From NCBI GenBank assembly GCA_029224185.1, contig CM055188.1, positions 13,503,497-13,567,496 on the forward strand: DNA of 64,000 nt, read 5' to 3'. Shown here piece after piece: positions 11,836 through 22,681 of this stretch. Source of the DNA: Karalla daura. Lineage: Eukaryota; Chordata; Actinopteri; Chaetodontiformes; Leiognathidae. A program made the position numbers and the translations under genes. Below the pieces are notes generated by a model, which saw nothing but the letters and a program-made list of their open reading frames with translations, did not search any database and was not told the origin of the DNA. Position 1 is the first letter of the stretch. Each line of letters opens with the position of its first letter.

Positions 11836-11843
11836 TGACGTCA
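11836..11843. promoter_or_regulatory. Perfect CRE palindrome TGACGTCA
   Basis: Eight-base full cAMP-response element, the consensus site for CREB/ATF bZIP dimers, in a CpG-rich context and 98 bases from the nearest CCAAT box. A perfect CRE is expected by chance about once per 65 kb, so the promoter-like context is what gives it weight. Confidence 0.5.
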
Positions 11844-11930
11844 CGGGCTGAGACAAGAGCTTCACACTTCCATTTTCACTCCTCCCCGAGCCTCCACACT
11901 CTCTTCACCTGCTGCTACGGTTGAGGCCAT

Positions 11931-12878
11931 TAAAGAAGAGGGCTGGAGTTAATCACCGTTACATACACACACTTATAGACACACTTATATAAAACGGTGT
12001 AATTCATTGCTCATAAATAACACATTTCTGCACATGTTGAATAGTTTCAGAGCCCAAATCCAGAAAAAGTCAGTATACCTGCAAGTGGTCACTGTCATAA
12101 CTGATATGTACTGGAGACATAATTTGTACTGTTCTGTAGGCCCAGTGCTGTCCCGTTGTCTCTTCCCAGGAAGTTTGAAAACACCTCAGACCTAAACAGA
12201 TGTTTACAACAGACATCTGGTGTCTCAAATAGCTCTTAACCACAGCCACACAATGGCAATACTAATGACTGCACAGAGGTTTATTCCTTGGCCAAATTAA
12301 TCAGTCCCTCCAGATGGCCCAGCAGGGGGAAATGAACTCTTTGCCTGCGGTGTATTTCTCTAACTGGTACCAACGAATAGCATCACATCACCTAAACTGC
12401 AGGAGGCGTGTTGCTACTGCGGGAGTGGTCACTACACGATCCGGTACCAGAAACCTGATTCATACGACACAGTTAAAAAACACCAGCCTGCCCACATCTG
12501 CCTGACAAACGATCTCCAATCGAATAATAGCAGTTTCAGGTTGACATGATTTATATTTTGCAAAGTACAATGAAATTAAACTTTATTCAAACTTTTAAGT
12601 AACTAGTTCTTAGACAACACAGTGAAGATGAGTAATTTGCCATTTATATCAGACCTATTACTCATTTCATTAAATATGCAGCGAACAAGCATAACTTTTC
12701 CAACTAAAAAACCTTTCTTTTTTAAAGTGTCTTTATGACTATGTAAAGCATATTGAGTTAGAAACGCACATATAAATAAATATGCCTTATATCAGTTCAG
12801 CCAGTTCTGCCTCTAAATAATGTCCCCATTACTTAAAGGCAACTCTAGAAACTCCTAAACCTAAACAAACTTAAACAA
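11931..12878. other. Non-coding stretch, no gene seen
   Basis: AT-rich. The 63-codon plus frame at 12314-12505 has no identifiable motif and no acceptor or donor at suitable positions. No repeat recognised. Confidence 0.55.
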
Positions 12879-12931
12879 GCATGTTTTTAGATTGTGGGAG
12901 GAAAGCAGGGGACCCGGGAAACCCATATTCA
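12879..12931 (-). mobile_element. Short fragment of teleost interspersed repeat, copy 2
   Basis: Minus strand reads through the 'cctcccacaatctaaaaaca' block shared with the copies at 6.5, 31.1 and 32.0 kb. About 50 bases only. Confidence 0.5.
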
Positions 12932-13722
12932 AACTTGGACAATAATTTGATTATGGTGTTTCATGAGTTTATTACAGACACACTTTACATGCTCTAGAGC
13001 ATAGTATGATTAATGTCTAACAACACGCCTACGTAACATTCCTTCCTTCCCACACACATTGTTCATTATCATGAGTGATAGTGACAGTAATATTCTGTTT
13101 TTTGTTTGCAACATACTGACATAGCTGCTTCTCAGAGTTGTATGTCTCCCACCTCCATCCAAAGTCTATTATGTATTATGTAAGTCTATTATCTTCACGT
13201 CCTTCAAATTGCAACACAATTTTCAAACCCAATTCTATTTTAATTGCTACATTTCACTGTTATCCCAAAGGTTGAACTCCTGTGTTGCATTCTAAAACTT
13301 TTATTGCAAATAAGCTGATAAAGGTTAATAAGACTGGGGTATTCCATATATCGTACTCTGATTTTGCTTATTTCAAATATTAATGTATTCAGGTTGAAAT
13401 AAAGAAAAAAAAACCTCTGCTTCCATTACAGTGTTTTATTCAGAATATAATCCTGAATATGATTAGAATATTGTTCTGCATGTAAATTTAGTCAGTTAGT
13501 GTGCATTATCAGGCTGTCACAGAGACCGTCTCTCACAAAAGAAAGACTTTAATTCATGACCTGGGAGCCAGTGATTGGCTGCACTGAGACTTAACCATCA
13601 GCCAGTGTGAGGAGTGAACACCCAGCAGCCATCTCTGCTATGTCCCCATCAACATAATGGGCTGGAATGTGAGTGTGTGTGATTGTGAACAGCTATTGTT
13701 AACATAGTTATATTAGGAGCCC
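12932..13722. other. Non-coding stretch, no gene seen
   Basis: AT-rich (many TTATT/AATAT words), no open frame over 60 codons, no recognised repeat. Confidence 0.6.
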
Positions 13723-13740
13723 TGTGTGTGTGTGTGTGCA

Positions 13741-13788
<48 letters not shown>
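13723..13788. repeat. GT microsatellite
   Basis: GT array with CA and CG interruptions near its left end; the right 42 bases are pure. Confidence 0.96.
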
Positions 13789-13789
<1 letters not shown>

Positions 13790-13890
13790 ATCAGTGTACG
13801 TGTTTGTGGGTGAGTATGATGAGGAGCAGTGACATGTAGAGGAGGCCCTAAAGAGGCAGGAAAGAAATGGCTAAACAGGTGTATGACAGA

Positions 13891-13916
13891 CACACACACA
13901 CACACACACACACACA
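13891..13916. repeat. (CA)13 microsatellite
   Basis: Perfect 26-base array, inverted in polarity relative to the GT array 100 bases to its left. Confidence 0.97.
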
Positions 13917-14032
13917 TGCAAAAGCAGACTGACATGAATACACACACAGGAATGTTCCTAATATAACTATGCTGACAATAAGTGCAAGGAGATACGGAGG
14001 TGAAATGAGCCTTTGTGTTTGAATGTTGCTGA

Positions 14033-14066
14033 GTGTGTGTGTGTGTGTGTGTGTGTGTGGGGGGGG

Positions 14067-14115
<49 letters not shown>

Positions 14116-14148
14116 TGTGTGTGTGTGTGAGTGTGTGTGCGTGTGTGT
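14033..14148. repeat. GT array split by a G11 run
   Basis: GT repeats from 14033, a run of eleven G at 14059-14069, then GT again with GA and GC interruptions. It yields a meaningless Cys/Val frame. The G run inside a Z-prone GT tract is likely to be unstable and hard to sequence. Confidence 0.97.
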
Positions 14149-14403
14149 CAGGACCCCTTCAGGACTGAAAACTTTGTGCTGTCAGTGTGGAGAATCTGTG
14201 TGCTGGGTTCCTGTTTTGTTTGGTGGATTGGACAATAAAAAATGTTAATTGCAAGTTGCTCTTGCAAGTTGCACATGATGTAATAAGCAGACTCTGAGCA
14301 CTTGCAGATAATTCTGGAGGGACCCCAAATACAGCTTCAGCCAACTACTTTCCTCTTCAATCAATCCATTTCTTACATCATAACCATCTCGAGAGGTCAA
14401 GCA

Positions 14404-14860
14404 GTTGGGAGAATCACCTGGGCCCTCTAATGCCTGCCCATGCTGCCAAGTTCTGCCTTGTGGATCTCACAGTCCACATTGACAAAAGCCTGAAGCTTCG
14501 ACAACAACCCAACTCATGTCTGAGATGTGCCACTAAGGTTTCTTTTAGGGCAGTGGAATGGGTCTGGCTGTACCTCGGGGTCTGATTAATGACTAAGCAA
14601 TGGATATGTTTGCTTCTGTGTTTTTGGACAACATTTTGATCATCTCTCAGTCCATTCCAAAACATATCCAAGTGTCTGCCATGTCCAGCAGTGCCCCAGG
14701 TCCTGCTGAAGAGTCTCTCCTCAAAGTTAAACTGTCCACCATGGATGAGGATGTGCATGAAGTCTGCTCTATATGTACTCATAAGAAAATGCTAGACCAT
14801 TCTCCTGGAGGTTTATCCACTACCTGTACCTGTGAGACCCTGGACTCATAACTCTGACTA
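14404..14860 (+). mobile_element. Ty3/gypsy LTR-retrotransposon pol remnant
   Basis: Broken plus-strand fragment of a gypsy-type pol gene. The reverse transcriptase catalytic-loop region is readable at 14618-14641 as VFLDNILI, where the family has an LDD core, so the second Asp is replaced by Asn. A downstream pol segment appears at 14806-14832 (WRFIHYLYL, cf. the F-RRFI-N-S block). Stops and frameshifts separate the two, and the spacing is shorter than in an intact element, so there is an internal deletion. 14430-14600 may also be pol-derived but is too diverged to place. No LTRs seen. Inactive. Confidence 0.65.
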
Positions 14861-15478
14861 TGTCTGTGTGTGTGTATGTGCGTATGTGTATGTGCATGCA
14901 TGCATGCGTGTGTGTGAACAGAAAGACAAAGCGACAGATAGATAGCTAGATAGATAGTATCTGGTTTTGTTGGGAAAGACCTCCCCCTGCAGGCTACTGT
15001 CAGGTTTGGCTAGTTCAAATTTCTCTCTCTGAAAGTCACACAAGCAACACGAAGAAAACGAGGTGGAGTGAGAACAAGAATTATCCAGCAGGCCAGAGTA
15101 TATCATGTGAACAGACAAGTGCAGAAAGTGCAACAGAAATGGGTTGTAGCAATGACCAGTTTCCATTGTTCATCATCAAATGCAATAACTTAGTGAAAAC
15201 TTCTAAATGAAAACAAAACTGCTTTCATTGAAAACATCATGTAGACTACGTTCATAACCAGTGACACCATACACCTAGAGCTATCGCAGTCTGCAAAAAA
15301 AAAAAACATCATTAAATTGGAATCAGGGAAGCGTTTCAGGGAGGAATACATGAAGCAGCCAGCAGAGAGCACTCTGTGTCCACAAACCAGTTCAGATTAG
15401 CTCACTGCCCAGTGGGAGAGGCTGAGATGAGGTGAAGGGTATGTAATGGGCACCCTCGAGTCAGGACTGAAAATAGAG

Positions 15479-15481
<3 letters not shown>
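14861..15481. other. Non-coding stretch, no gene seen
   Basis: Contains imperfect GT/GC (14867-14918) and a short TAGA tract (14937-14957). Otherwise AT-rich with no gene or repeat recognised. Confidence 0.6.

Positions 15482-15523
<42 letters not shown>
15482..15523. repeat. (AC)21 microsatellite
   Basis: Perfect 42-base dinucleotide array. Confidence 0.98.
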
Positions 15524-15525
<2 letters not shown>

Positions 15526-16232
15526 GAGATGAGATCTGGTTCAGTTCAGTACGGATCCATATTCAGCTCCCTTGTACAAAGACAGCATCCAAAGACTGTT
15601 CATGATATGGAAATGCAGGAGAGTAGAGGAACCCATAGTCAGTTTTGATATTCAGCTTTTTTGCAATACAATGACTTGGGATGAGAATTTTCTTTCTACT
15701 GAACCCAGCGCAACTGCCAAATGTGTTTCTATTAACATGTTTATTGTAAATAAAGTGTTCACATGTATGACAAATGTGAACATAAGGCACATTATTGTTG
15801 ATGTTTTCCCTCTCTAACCAAGCAGTGATCGTCAGATGTTTGGCTCAGTGTCATTATCACACAGTGGCATAATCACACCTTGGTTCACTGAATGTTGTTG
15901 TTACTTTAAGTTACTCTATCTAATAACCTGGGCAGTCATATCACAGCAAGCCTTTTGTTCTTCTACACCAACTGCTACATCTACCGCTAGCAATTTCCCT
16001 CTTGTGACTACATGGTGTAAAGAGCTGATTGTGATTGGATGAAGATAATGGAGCAACACAATTTTGATGCAGCACTTATTTCTTTTTGGGCAAAATGTTG
16101 ACAGGATGTTTTGTAAGTTTCTTATTTTTTGTTGCAAAGGATAGCAATCAAGTTTTTCACAGGGCCACACACACACACCATTCACTGTCATACTCCAACC
16201 AAGGGGGTTTTTTACACACATTTGTGTGTTAT
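15524..16232. other. Non-coding stretch, no gene seen
   Basis: AT-rich; the 81- and 112-codon frames on opposite strands carry no motif. No recognised repeat except the following fragment. Confidence 0.55.
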
Positions 16233-16350
16233 GGGAAGATCCTGGAGTGCCCAAACAAAAACTATGCGCACAGGGTGAAAAACATGCAAACCCATATCAC
16301 CAGGAGGACATAATAGGCAACAGCATTAACTACTGTGCTGCCATATGGCT
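16233..16350 (-). mobile_element. Degraded teleost interspersed repeat, copy 3
   Basis: Plus-strand text 'gaaaaacatgcaaacccata' and 'ggcaacagcattaactactg...tgctgccatatgg' is the complement of the 5' half of the same family as copy 1 (normally '...gtggtgtagtggttagcactgttgcc...'). Diverged and truncated. Confidence 0.6.
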
Positions 16351-18642
16351 CTGCAGCCTGCATTGCTAGAAGTAAAATAAGTTTGTCTTATATCACTAGC
16401 TTTTATTACGATGACGTGTGTTGTGTGAGGATGAAGCCATGAGAGGGACAAAAGCATATTAAAACTTTCCCAATGTGTCTTTGTTGCTACTCAAACATGA
16501 CAGCAGCATTAATCTGCAACTGGCAAAGTCATAAAAGTCAGTGTTCAGGTGTAGAAAGAAAAACAAATGCGGCACAGAAAACAATTTATTTTTGTGCAGG
16601 TGAAAGAAAAGGAAATCTAAGAGCCTTAGAAGAACATATCACCTTCAAACAGAACAGGAAGGAAAACAAATAACTAAAATGTCAAAATGTCAGAGAAGGA
16701 TTGAATATGAAGACTGAATACAGAGCACAGCAAAGGGAGAAACAACATGCAGAAAACACATCTCTTTGTGGACCCTGAGGACAGCAATGAGGTTCATGTG
16801 CTTTGACTCTTCTGAATAAACCAGGTTCACTCAGTTTATGTCAGACAGCTGTGTCATTAGTCTATCAAATTCAGCCTGCAATTAGCCACTAATTTGAGAC
16901 GCTATGCAGAGCTGCATCATCTGAGTCAAACTATCAGTGCTGTCAAGTAGGGCTTTCACACCTGCAGGATTCCCTGCCACACTGACAAGTTCAGTGTGTG
17001 TGTAAATGCCTTGACTGTCAGCATAGTGAAAGGTGTTCAGAGTGAAATGTGGTGGCTGAATTGATTGATAATGTTAACGCAACCAGCTGCTTTTAAAAAA
17101 TGAGTTACTGAACTACCAAGGTTGCTCTGGCATTTGTCAGTCACAGTGAGAGAACAATACTCGCCAGAACTGAGAGGAAGGGAGTGAATGACTCCACATG
17201 CATGTGTCCACTTTGAGGAGCTCAGCTGTGAGCAAGAAGCGAGTAGAAGGAGAGATCCCTCCTCTGTCAGGCGTGAGACTGCAGAAATCCCAGTGGCTGC
17301 TCAGTTTCTTCCTCTGCTGCACCAGATGAAGCCATTGGCACTTTGGAGCACATCTCAATTATCTGCTTAATTATTTACAGTGTTTGCTGTTGCTGCCTAG
17401 TGTTTATTTTAACCTTCATGCAACTTCTTCCCAGAGAACTGACATCCAAGTCTTGACTGGAGGAGCATAATGATGGCTTGCTATGCAGACGGCAGACGTG
17501 GACATGTTGTCAAGATGTTGTGCAGGACTGCAGCTTGTTAGCAGCATTGTTCTCATTAAGTTTCCTGGTTTCAGGTATATGCAAGTATTTGATGTTCTTC
17601 CATTCATATAAATTTTGGAGCTGGAGTTGCAGCTTCACTGCACTGACAACTGTGATGATGAGATGAAAGAGTGTTGTCATGATCATCACTCTGATGCTCG
17701 CATACGCATGGTGATGTGACTCTTTTGCCGCCTTACACATGCGCATCGACTTGTTTGTTCTCCTTCAGAGATGTGAGGCTGGCAGGTTTAGCCTCCCTCA
17801 CTTTCTCCCGTTGTGTTTACTTGCTGCTAATCCAATCAAATTGGCCCATGGCTGAGAACAAAGAGCCACATGACTGAGATTAACTCTTTAAGGTTGTGAA
17901 TCCATCTGAAGGAAAACATGGGGGAGATTTATTTTTACATAATGAAGATGTAAGTGAAGATCTAGCATTCCCTGTGGCTTCATGCAGAAGGTATTTGCAA
18001 TGTGCCATAAGATGTCAGCATCAACATGACAGCATCTTACAAACTCGGACATCTGAAGAAGTGTGTGGAAAACATCTTAAATTGACAAAATTCAGGAAAA
18101 CCAATCACAACCCCATGGCTCTTGTATTTGTGGTGAAAGTTGTTTGGAGTTTTATTCACACAGCAGGGTGAGGGTTCAAGGCCAAGAGCCAGTCTGCAAC
18201 ATTACTTCAGCTTTGAGCAAACATCCAGCTGACAGCTAATTGTTCCTCTGCTGCACACCATACCGCCCTTAGCATTCATAATTATAATGTTGCAACACAT
18301 TTCACTGTGAAATTGACAAATTTGAATGTGACACTCATGCACGAGCATCTCCTGAAGTCGTTCCCCGAGCACCTCTTGTTAACACCAGGCTGGAAAACAT
18401 TGGGTTTTAAAATGGATTTGTTGTAATAAATTGTGGTAATGACTTCTGGTGTTACATTTTAATGCTCCTCTGAGCTGCTCTTTTCACATTTCCATGTACT
18501 TCACAAAGGTGTATTATTGCGAGTGCACTGCTCTAAATCTCATTATCATTAAAGTTATTATTTCTAGTGTGCGCCAGGTTTCAGTTCTTTTAGCCTTAAG
18601 TTTTCTGCCAGCGTGTCAGACCAAGCTGCTGAACTTCACCTA

Positions 18643-18643
<1 letters not shown>
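16351..18643. other. Non-coding stretch, no gene seen
   Basis: About 2.3 kb of non-repetitive, AT-leaning DNA. Several frames of 60-91 codons occur on both strands without domains or flanking splice signals I would trust. Nothing annotated. Confidence 0.55.
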
Positions 18644-18711
<68 letters not shown>

Positions 18712-18726
18712 ACAAACACACACAAA
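18644..18726. repeat. (AC)30 microsatellite with CACAAA tail
   Basis: Pure AC from 18644 to 18704, then three CACAAA-type variant units. Total about 83 bases. Confidence 0.97.
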
Positions 18727-19021
18727 CTGAATTTTCATTTACAGTAATAACACAAAATGCACTAGCAGCTTTTCCTCATTTTTATCCTCTCAGCTGGAGA
18801 GGGCGCTGTGAGCATCTGGTCACTGATGTTTCCTGTCACCTCACATCTGTCAGAGGATGGAAAAAAACAACAGACATCAAACTATGAAGTTCAATACAAG
18901 TTTGTCTCAGGAGCAGCATCATCCTCCTCTGCTTTGAAGCCGTTAAGTGTTAAGTCTGTTGAACCTAATTCACTTTGAAGTAAGTGTGTGTGTGTGATAG
19001 CATGAGGTTGCTTTTGCTCAT

Positions 19022-19023
<2 letters not shown>
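18727..19023. other. Non-coding spacer between microsatellites
   Basis: About 300 bases with a short GT run at 18984-18997. No gene seen. Confidence 0.6.
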
Positions 19024-19064
<41 letters not shown>

Positions 19065-19080
19065 TGAGTGAGTGAGTGTG
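19024..19080. repeat. GT microsatellite with GAGT tail
   Basis: Pure GT for about 34 bases, then GTAT and GAGT variants. Confidence 0.96.
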
Positions 19081-19084
19081 ACTT

Positions 19085-19490
19085 GCATCAGGATGAGCCT
19101 GCATGCATGGCCGCGTTAAGCGTGTGGCTGGATGCAGAGGAGCAGCTGTGAGTGAGATCAACCAGCGCTGGATTAAATCAAGGAGTCAAGGTTGGTCGTG
19201 GCGTCAAGGCCACGCTGGCGCCATCCCGGACGCTAACACGAGGATAACAGCTCGCAGGGCGCGTGGAGCAGCCAGAAGGGAGGGCAGCTGCTTCAAAGAC
19301 GTCGCTAATGCTGCTGCTCGCCTCCAACGGGATTCCACATGACTGCTTAAGGCCGGGTTTTGGTCCTCAGAGAGAAGAAGAGGGGATTCAGACGGAGGAG
19401 GGAGAGGTGGAGGGAGTTGGAGATAAGAAAGGGTGAGAGAAGGAACTCTGGCAGCTGTCACCGTCATAGAGGCGATGCCAAATAAAGAGG
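19085..19490. promoter_or_regulatory. GC- and CpG-rich island-like block
   Basis: Sharply higher GC and CG density than its flanks (for example gccgcgttaagcg, ctggcgccatcccggacg, gcagggcgcgtgg), between the GT array at 19.06 kb and AT-rich DNA after 19.56 kb. A 79-codon Arg/Ala-rich plus frame (19103-19342) follows from the composition and has no recognised domain. It could be a small CpG island, an enhancer or an unrecognised exon. Function not shown by the sequence. Confidence 0.35.
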
Positions 19491-20198
19491 AACGACTGGA
19501 TACAGGGCTCAGGATTGCGAGGAGACCCAGCTTTATTCTTCACCCAGCTGCTCCAAAACCTGATGGGACAGGGAAAAGAAAATTAGTCTTAGATTTTCCA
19601 AAAATAAATAAATTCCTAAATAATCCAACTACCCAACATAACATAATTAGAATTTAGAAATAATTCATCTTCACTGAATAAATAATAAGAATTACTACAA
19701 TATGTATAAATGACATACACAGCTCAAAGGAATAACATGTAGTACTGTTCATGAAGCAGAAAAGGCAGCTCTACACTCATGTAGAGATGTAGCTTTCATA
19801 TAATGGCTCACTAAACATCAGCAACAATCACCAAAGAATGGATGCGAAATATGCTAAAATAAAGACAAACTGTCATCAAACATCCAAACCTGCATCATCA
19901 TTGTTGCTCATCATTGTGCCATAATTTTGCAACTAACTGCAGAAGACACCCTGGCTAATTCAATGGAACAATGCTGGATGTTGGAAGAGTTCCTATCCTC
20001 GATTTATTCCCCTATCAATTTTATTAATTTGCTTTATATCTAATTTGTTCTTATCCATTGACTCAGCGAGCCACTCCCAACAAAGAACAAGTCTCAGTGA
20101 GCCAATCGACCTCAGCCAGCCATCACGACTAACACACTTCTTTAAATTAGATGTCCATTGTCCACAATTAACTATATGCAGAATCCTCCACACATACA

Positions 20199-20200
<2 letters not shown>
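19491..20200. other. Non-coding stretch, no gene seen
   Basis: AT-rich, with A/T-rich words from 19575 to 19740. No gene or recognised repeat. Confidence 0.6.
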
Positions 20201-20236
<36 letters not shown>

Positions 20237-20248
20237 CAGACACACAGA

Positions 20249-20316
<68 letters not shown>
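20201..20316. repeat. Two CA arrays with interrupted centre
   Basis: CA arrays at 20201-20234 and about 20254-20316, joined by CA-rich sequence with AG and AT interruptions. The 218-codon frame running across is mostly Thr-His repeats and is not a gene. Confidence 0.97.
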
Positions 20317-20318
<2 letters not shown>

Positions 20319-21057
20319 GGGATATGTTTACTAGAGTCCATCACAGATCTGATGATCTCAGAAGATCTCGTTTACATTTCCTACTTCATCACGTTTCTCA
20401 TTGTGCGTTCGGCTTTGTGTCAAACATGAGGAGGAATCTTCCTCCTCATCACAGGTTGAAAAAGGTGTTTGTCCCAGAGTGCTCGGCAGGAGGAATGAGA
20501 CCTTTTATTCAAATTTTATTCATTTCTTTTTCTCTCCACCGCCATCAGAGTCTCTCCACATGCTTCCCTCCTGCACGCTCTCATTATCCACTGTCGTCGC
20601 CGTTATTGCCTTCTTCATCATCATCACCGTCCGCAGCGTCATCATCACCGTCACGATTATTGTCTTCGCCATTGATTCTGCGACCACATCTGCAATCATG
20701 AGTAATAGGAAATGATTTAAAGCCTATTCAATCTTGAAATAAATGTGTCATTTTAAACATGCATGAATGTGAAGACGCACACAGCAGCGCTGCAGGTGTT
20801 TCCTATTGTTGCCTCCCCGCTCGTTACTGTGATTGCTGCTCTTCATCATTGCAGTCACTGTCACGATCACCATCATTTGTACGAACGAGAGGAAGACTGC
20901 AACGACATCATCGACATTGCTGCTTTTACATTTCATCTGTGTAATATGTGATCAGTCACTACAAAACCATCAACTAGTCAGCCCAATACAAGGAGATTAA
21001 CTAAAAGAATTTAGTATTGATGTTTTTTCTTCTTCTGCAGAATATGCAAGTTGAACA
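20317..21057. other. Non-coding stretch with degenerate CAT/CGT triplets
   Basis: 20575-20700 and 20800-20935 are rich in ATC/GTC/ACC triplets (tcatcatcatcaccgtc), a decayed trinucleotide repeat. It gives alternately Ile/Val-rich and His/Cys-rich frames depending on the phase. No gene seen. Confidence 0.55.
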
Positions 21058-21099
21058 TTTTATTTATTTATTTATTTATCTATCTATTTATTTATTTAT
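21058..21099. repeat. (TTTA)n tail
   Basis: Tetranucleotide run with two TCTA units, forming the 3' terminal tail of the minus-strand LINE to its right. Confidence 0.92.
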
Positions 21100-22106
21100 G
21101 ACTTGGAACCTTCAATGGGTGCACAATGTGTGCACCATTAGTGCACAATAACAAAAATCACACAACTACCAGCAGCGAAACTCAACCAAAATCAACCACA
21201 GCAAGAACATGACATCCCACATTGCTGACCAACATGGTGCTGAGGTGTGTTTAGGGGTGATAGAAAAAAACAATTTCAGGGTGTTTTGCAACGGGTTCCA
21301 AGAGTGTGCAGCAGCAATGGAGAAGGCAGCAAGGCAACAAAGAGGAGATGTAGTCTGGATATTTGCAGAGAAGAGCTTCTTGCCTCATTGCGAGGGATGT
21401 CAGACCTGTAGAACAATACAAAAGACAATGATGGGTGTCATAGCTAGCGTCAGTAACACATCTTAGTGAATCATGATAGACAGAGTCCGGGGTTTTCACA
21501 GTTGGAGCAGCTGCCTGCTTGGAAATTACATTACCATAATCAAGAATGGAAAGAAGAGTTGCTTCCACAATCCTTTTCATACAGAACATTGGACAATAAG
21601 ATTTATTTCTGTACATGAAGCCAACCTTTTGACACAGCTTGCAAGCAAGATTGTCAACAAGATGCTTAAAAGTGTGGTGTATCCAGAGCCAGCCAAGTAT
21701 CTTCACTGCAAGACCCTGTCAATACAGTAGCCAGTCACAGTTGTACAATTTAAAAAATATATATTTATATTTATAGTCTTTGTCTTTAAAACAAGCTTAG
21801 CTGATTGAAAGTTGTTAAATCCAGTCTGCAGTCTGTCAGGGGCTAATTGTACAGAATCTGCTATACATCAGCATGAATGTGGCAATAACAGTTATTCAAT
21901 GCAAAGGTAAGATCCTTTATGAACAACTAAACACATTAGCACCCAAAATTGATCCCTGAGGTAGCCCTTTAAAGGTTGGTAGCGAGTTAGATTTAACACC
22001 CCCTGCCTTTACACTCTTTAGTCACACATTATATAGCGATGGAAGAATTTAGAAACTGTAGAGATCTGCTCCCTAGTTGGGGATGTGGTTGATGTGACAG
22101 TCATTT
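21058..22106 (-). mobile_element. LINE (L2/CR1-like group) 3' half, decayed
   Basis: Minus-strand non-LTR retrotransposon remnant, read from high to low coordinate. The RT block at 21941-21970 is KGLPQGSILG, preceded in the same frame by about 15 plausible residues. Past a decayed YADD region, the C-terminal part (21251-21706, 151 open codons) carries the end of RT, with motifs like LGWLWI, FMYRNKS, SILDYGNVI and THHCLLY. A frameshift later the segment AHSWNPLQNTLKL is still readable. The element ends in a (TAAA)n-type tail at 21058-21099, as expected for a LINE 3' end. Stops and frameshifts make it inactive. The clade is my best estimate. Confidence 0.8.
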
Positions 22107-22681
22107 AGCATACTGGCTTTCTTTGGCTATTCACATGCTTTTGATTTTTTTCGACCAATGTTAAAGAGAGGCCGCACTTAGGCAGCCAATCCATATAGCT
22201 ACTGTTATGGCTGCCTCTGGAAGCTGTGGGTGTTTTCATCACATTTAGCACTATTTCGTCAAAAAGACAGATGCTTCTGGTCAGGCCGACACGATCTTAC
22301 TACTGATTTTGAAACCGAATTAGAAGATGAAACTGAAGAGATCGATGAGCGTGACACTGTTACACCGGAGAACAGCCTAATCTACCATGGATTGTAGCCG
22401 AAGATGAAGATGATGAAAAGTCCTACTAGTCGAGGTGGAGGAGCTGGAGTTTAAGATATCAGACGCTTTAACATTTGAGGACGATAAAGAAAGAAAAATG
22501 GAGAAGATCTTTGACTGCAAATTCTTTGGGAGAAGAAAGGAGAATCCTCTCCTCGGGACACAGTTGTGTAACTGCAAACTTTCTCCACAGCTTATGTCCA
22601 ACGTACGGATGGATTCTTTAGTGAGTGGCAGGACATGAAAATAATTGGACACCTTGAGGTGAACAGGGACACAGTCGAGAC
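22107..22681. other. Unassigned block between two transposons
   Basis: About 575 bases between the LINE 5' truncation point and a hAT-like end. 22290-22370 has a plus-strand acidic frame (DFETELEDETEEIDERDT). On the minus strand a 108-codon frame (22377-22703) is open. Its neighbours suggest part of an unrecognised mobile element, but I cannot assign it. Confidence 0.4.

Larger units (their letters stand above)
11130..11930. promoter_or_regulatory. CpG-rich promoter-like region
   Basis: CG dinucleotides are far denser here than in the flanking AT-rich DNA, especially 11130-11300, 11480-11640 and 11740-11860. It holds a perfect CRE palindrome (TGACGTCA, 11836-11843) and CCAAT boxes at 11676-11680 (plus) and 11734-11738 (minus). 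It also has an AGG-rich tract (11558-11583) and a consensus-like splice donor on the minus strand (CCACG/GTAAGACG; the exon would end at 11494). The order CRE, CCAAT boxes, GC/AGG-rich leader, donor is what a leftward-reading housekeeping-type promoter would show. No coding exon follows that I can identify. A rightward or bidirectional promoter is also possible. Confidence 0.5.

Noticed and set aside
12314..12505. 63-codon plus frame with Arg-rich motif
   Set aside because: No homology recognised, no splice signals, chance length for this composition.
14600..14851. Open 83-codon plus frame taken as a host gene
   Set aside because: Contains the gypsy RT core motif, so it is part of the retrotransposon remnant.
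20045..20701. 218-codon plus frame, longest in the window
   Set aside because: Its centre is Thr-His from a CA array and the rest is Ser/Pro-rich from a degenerate triplet repeat; no domain.
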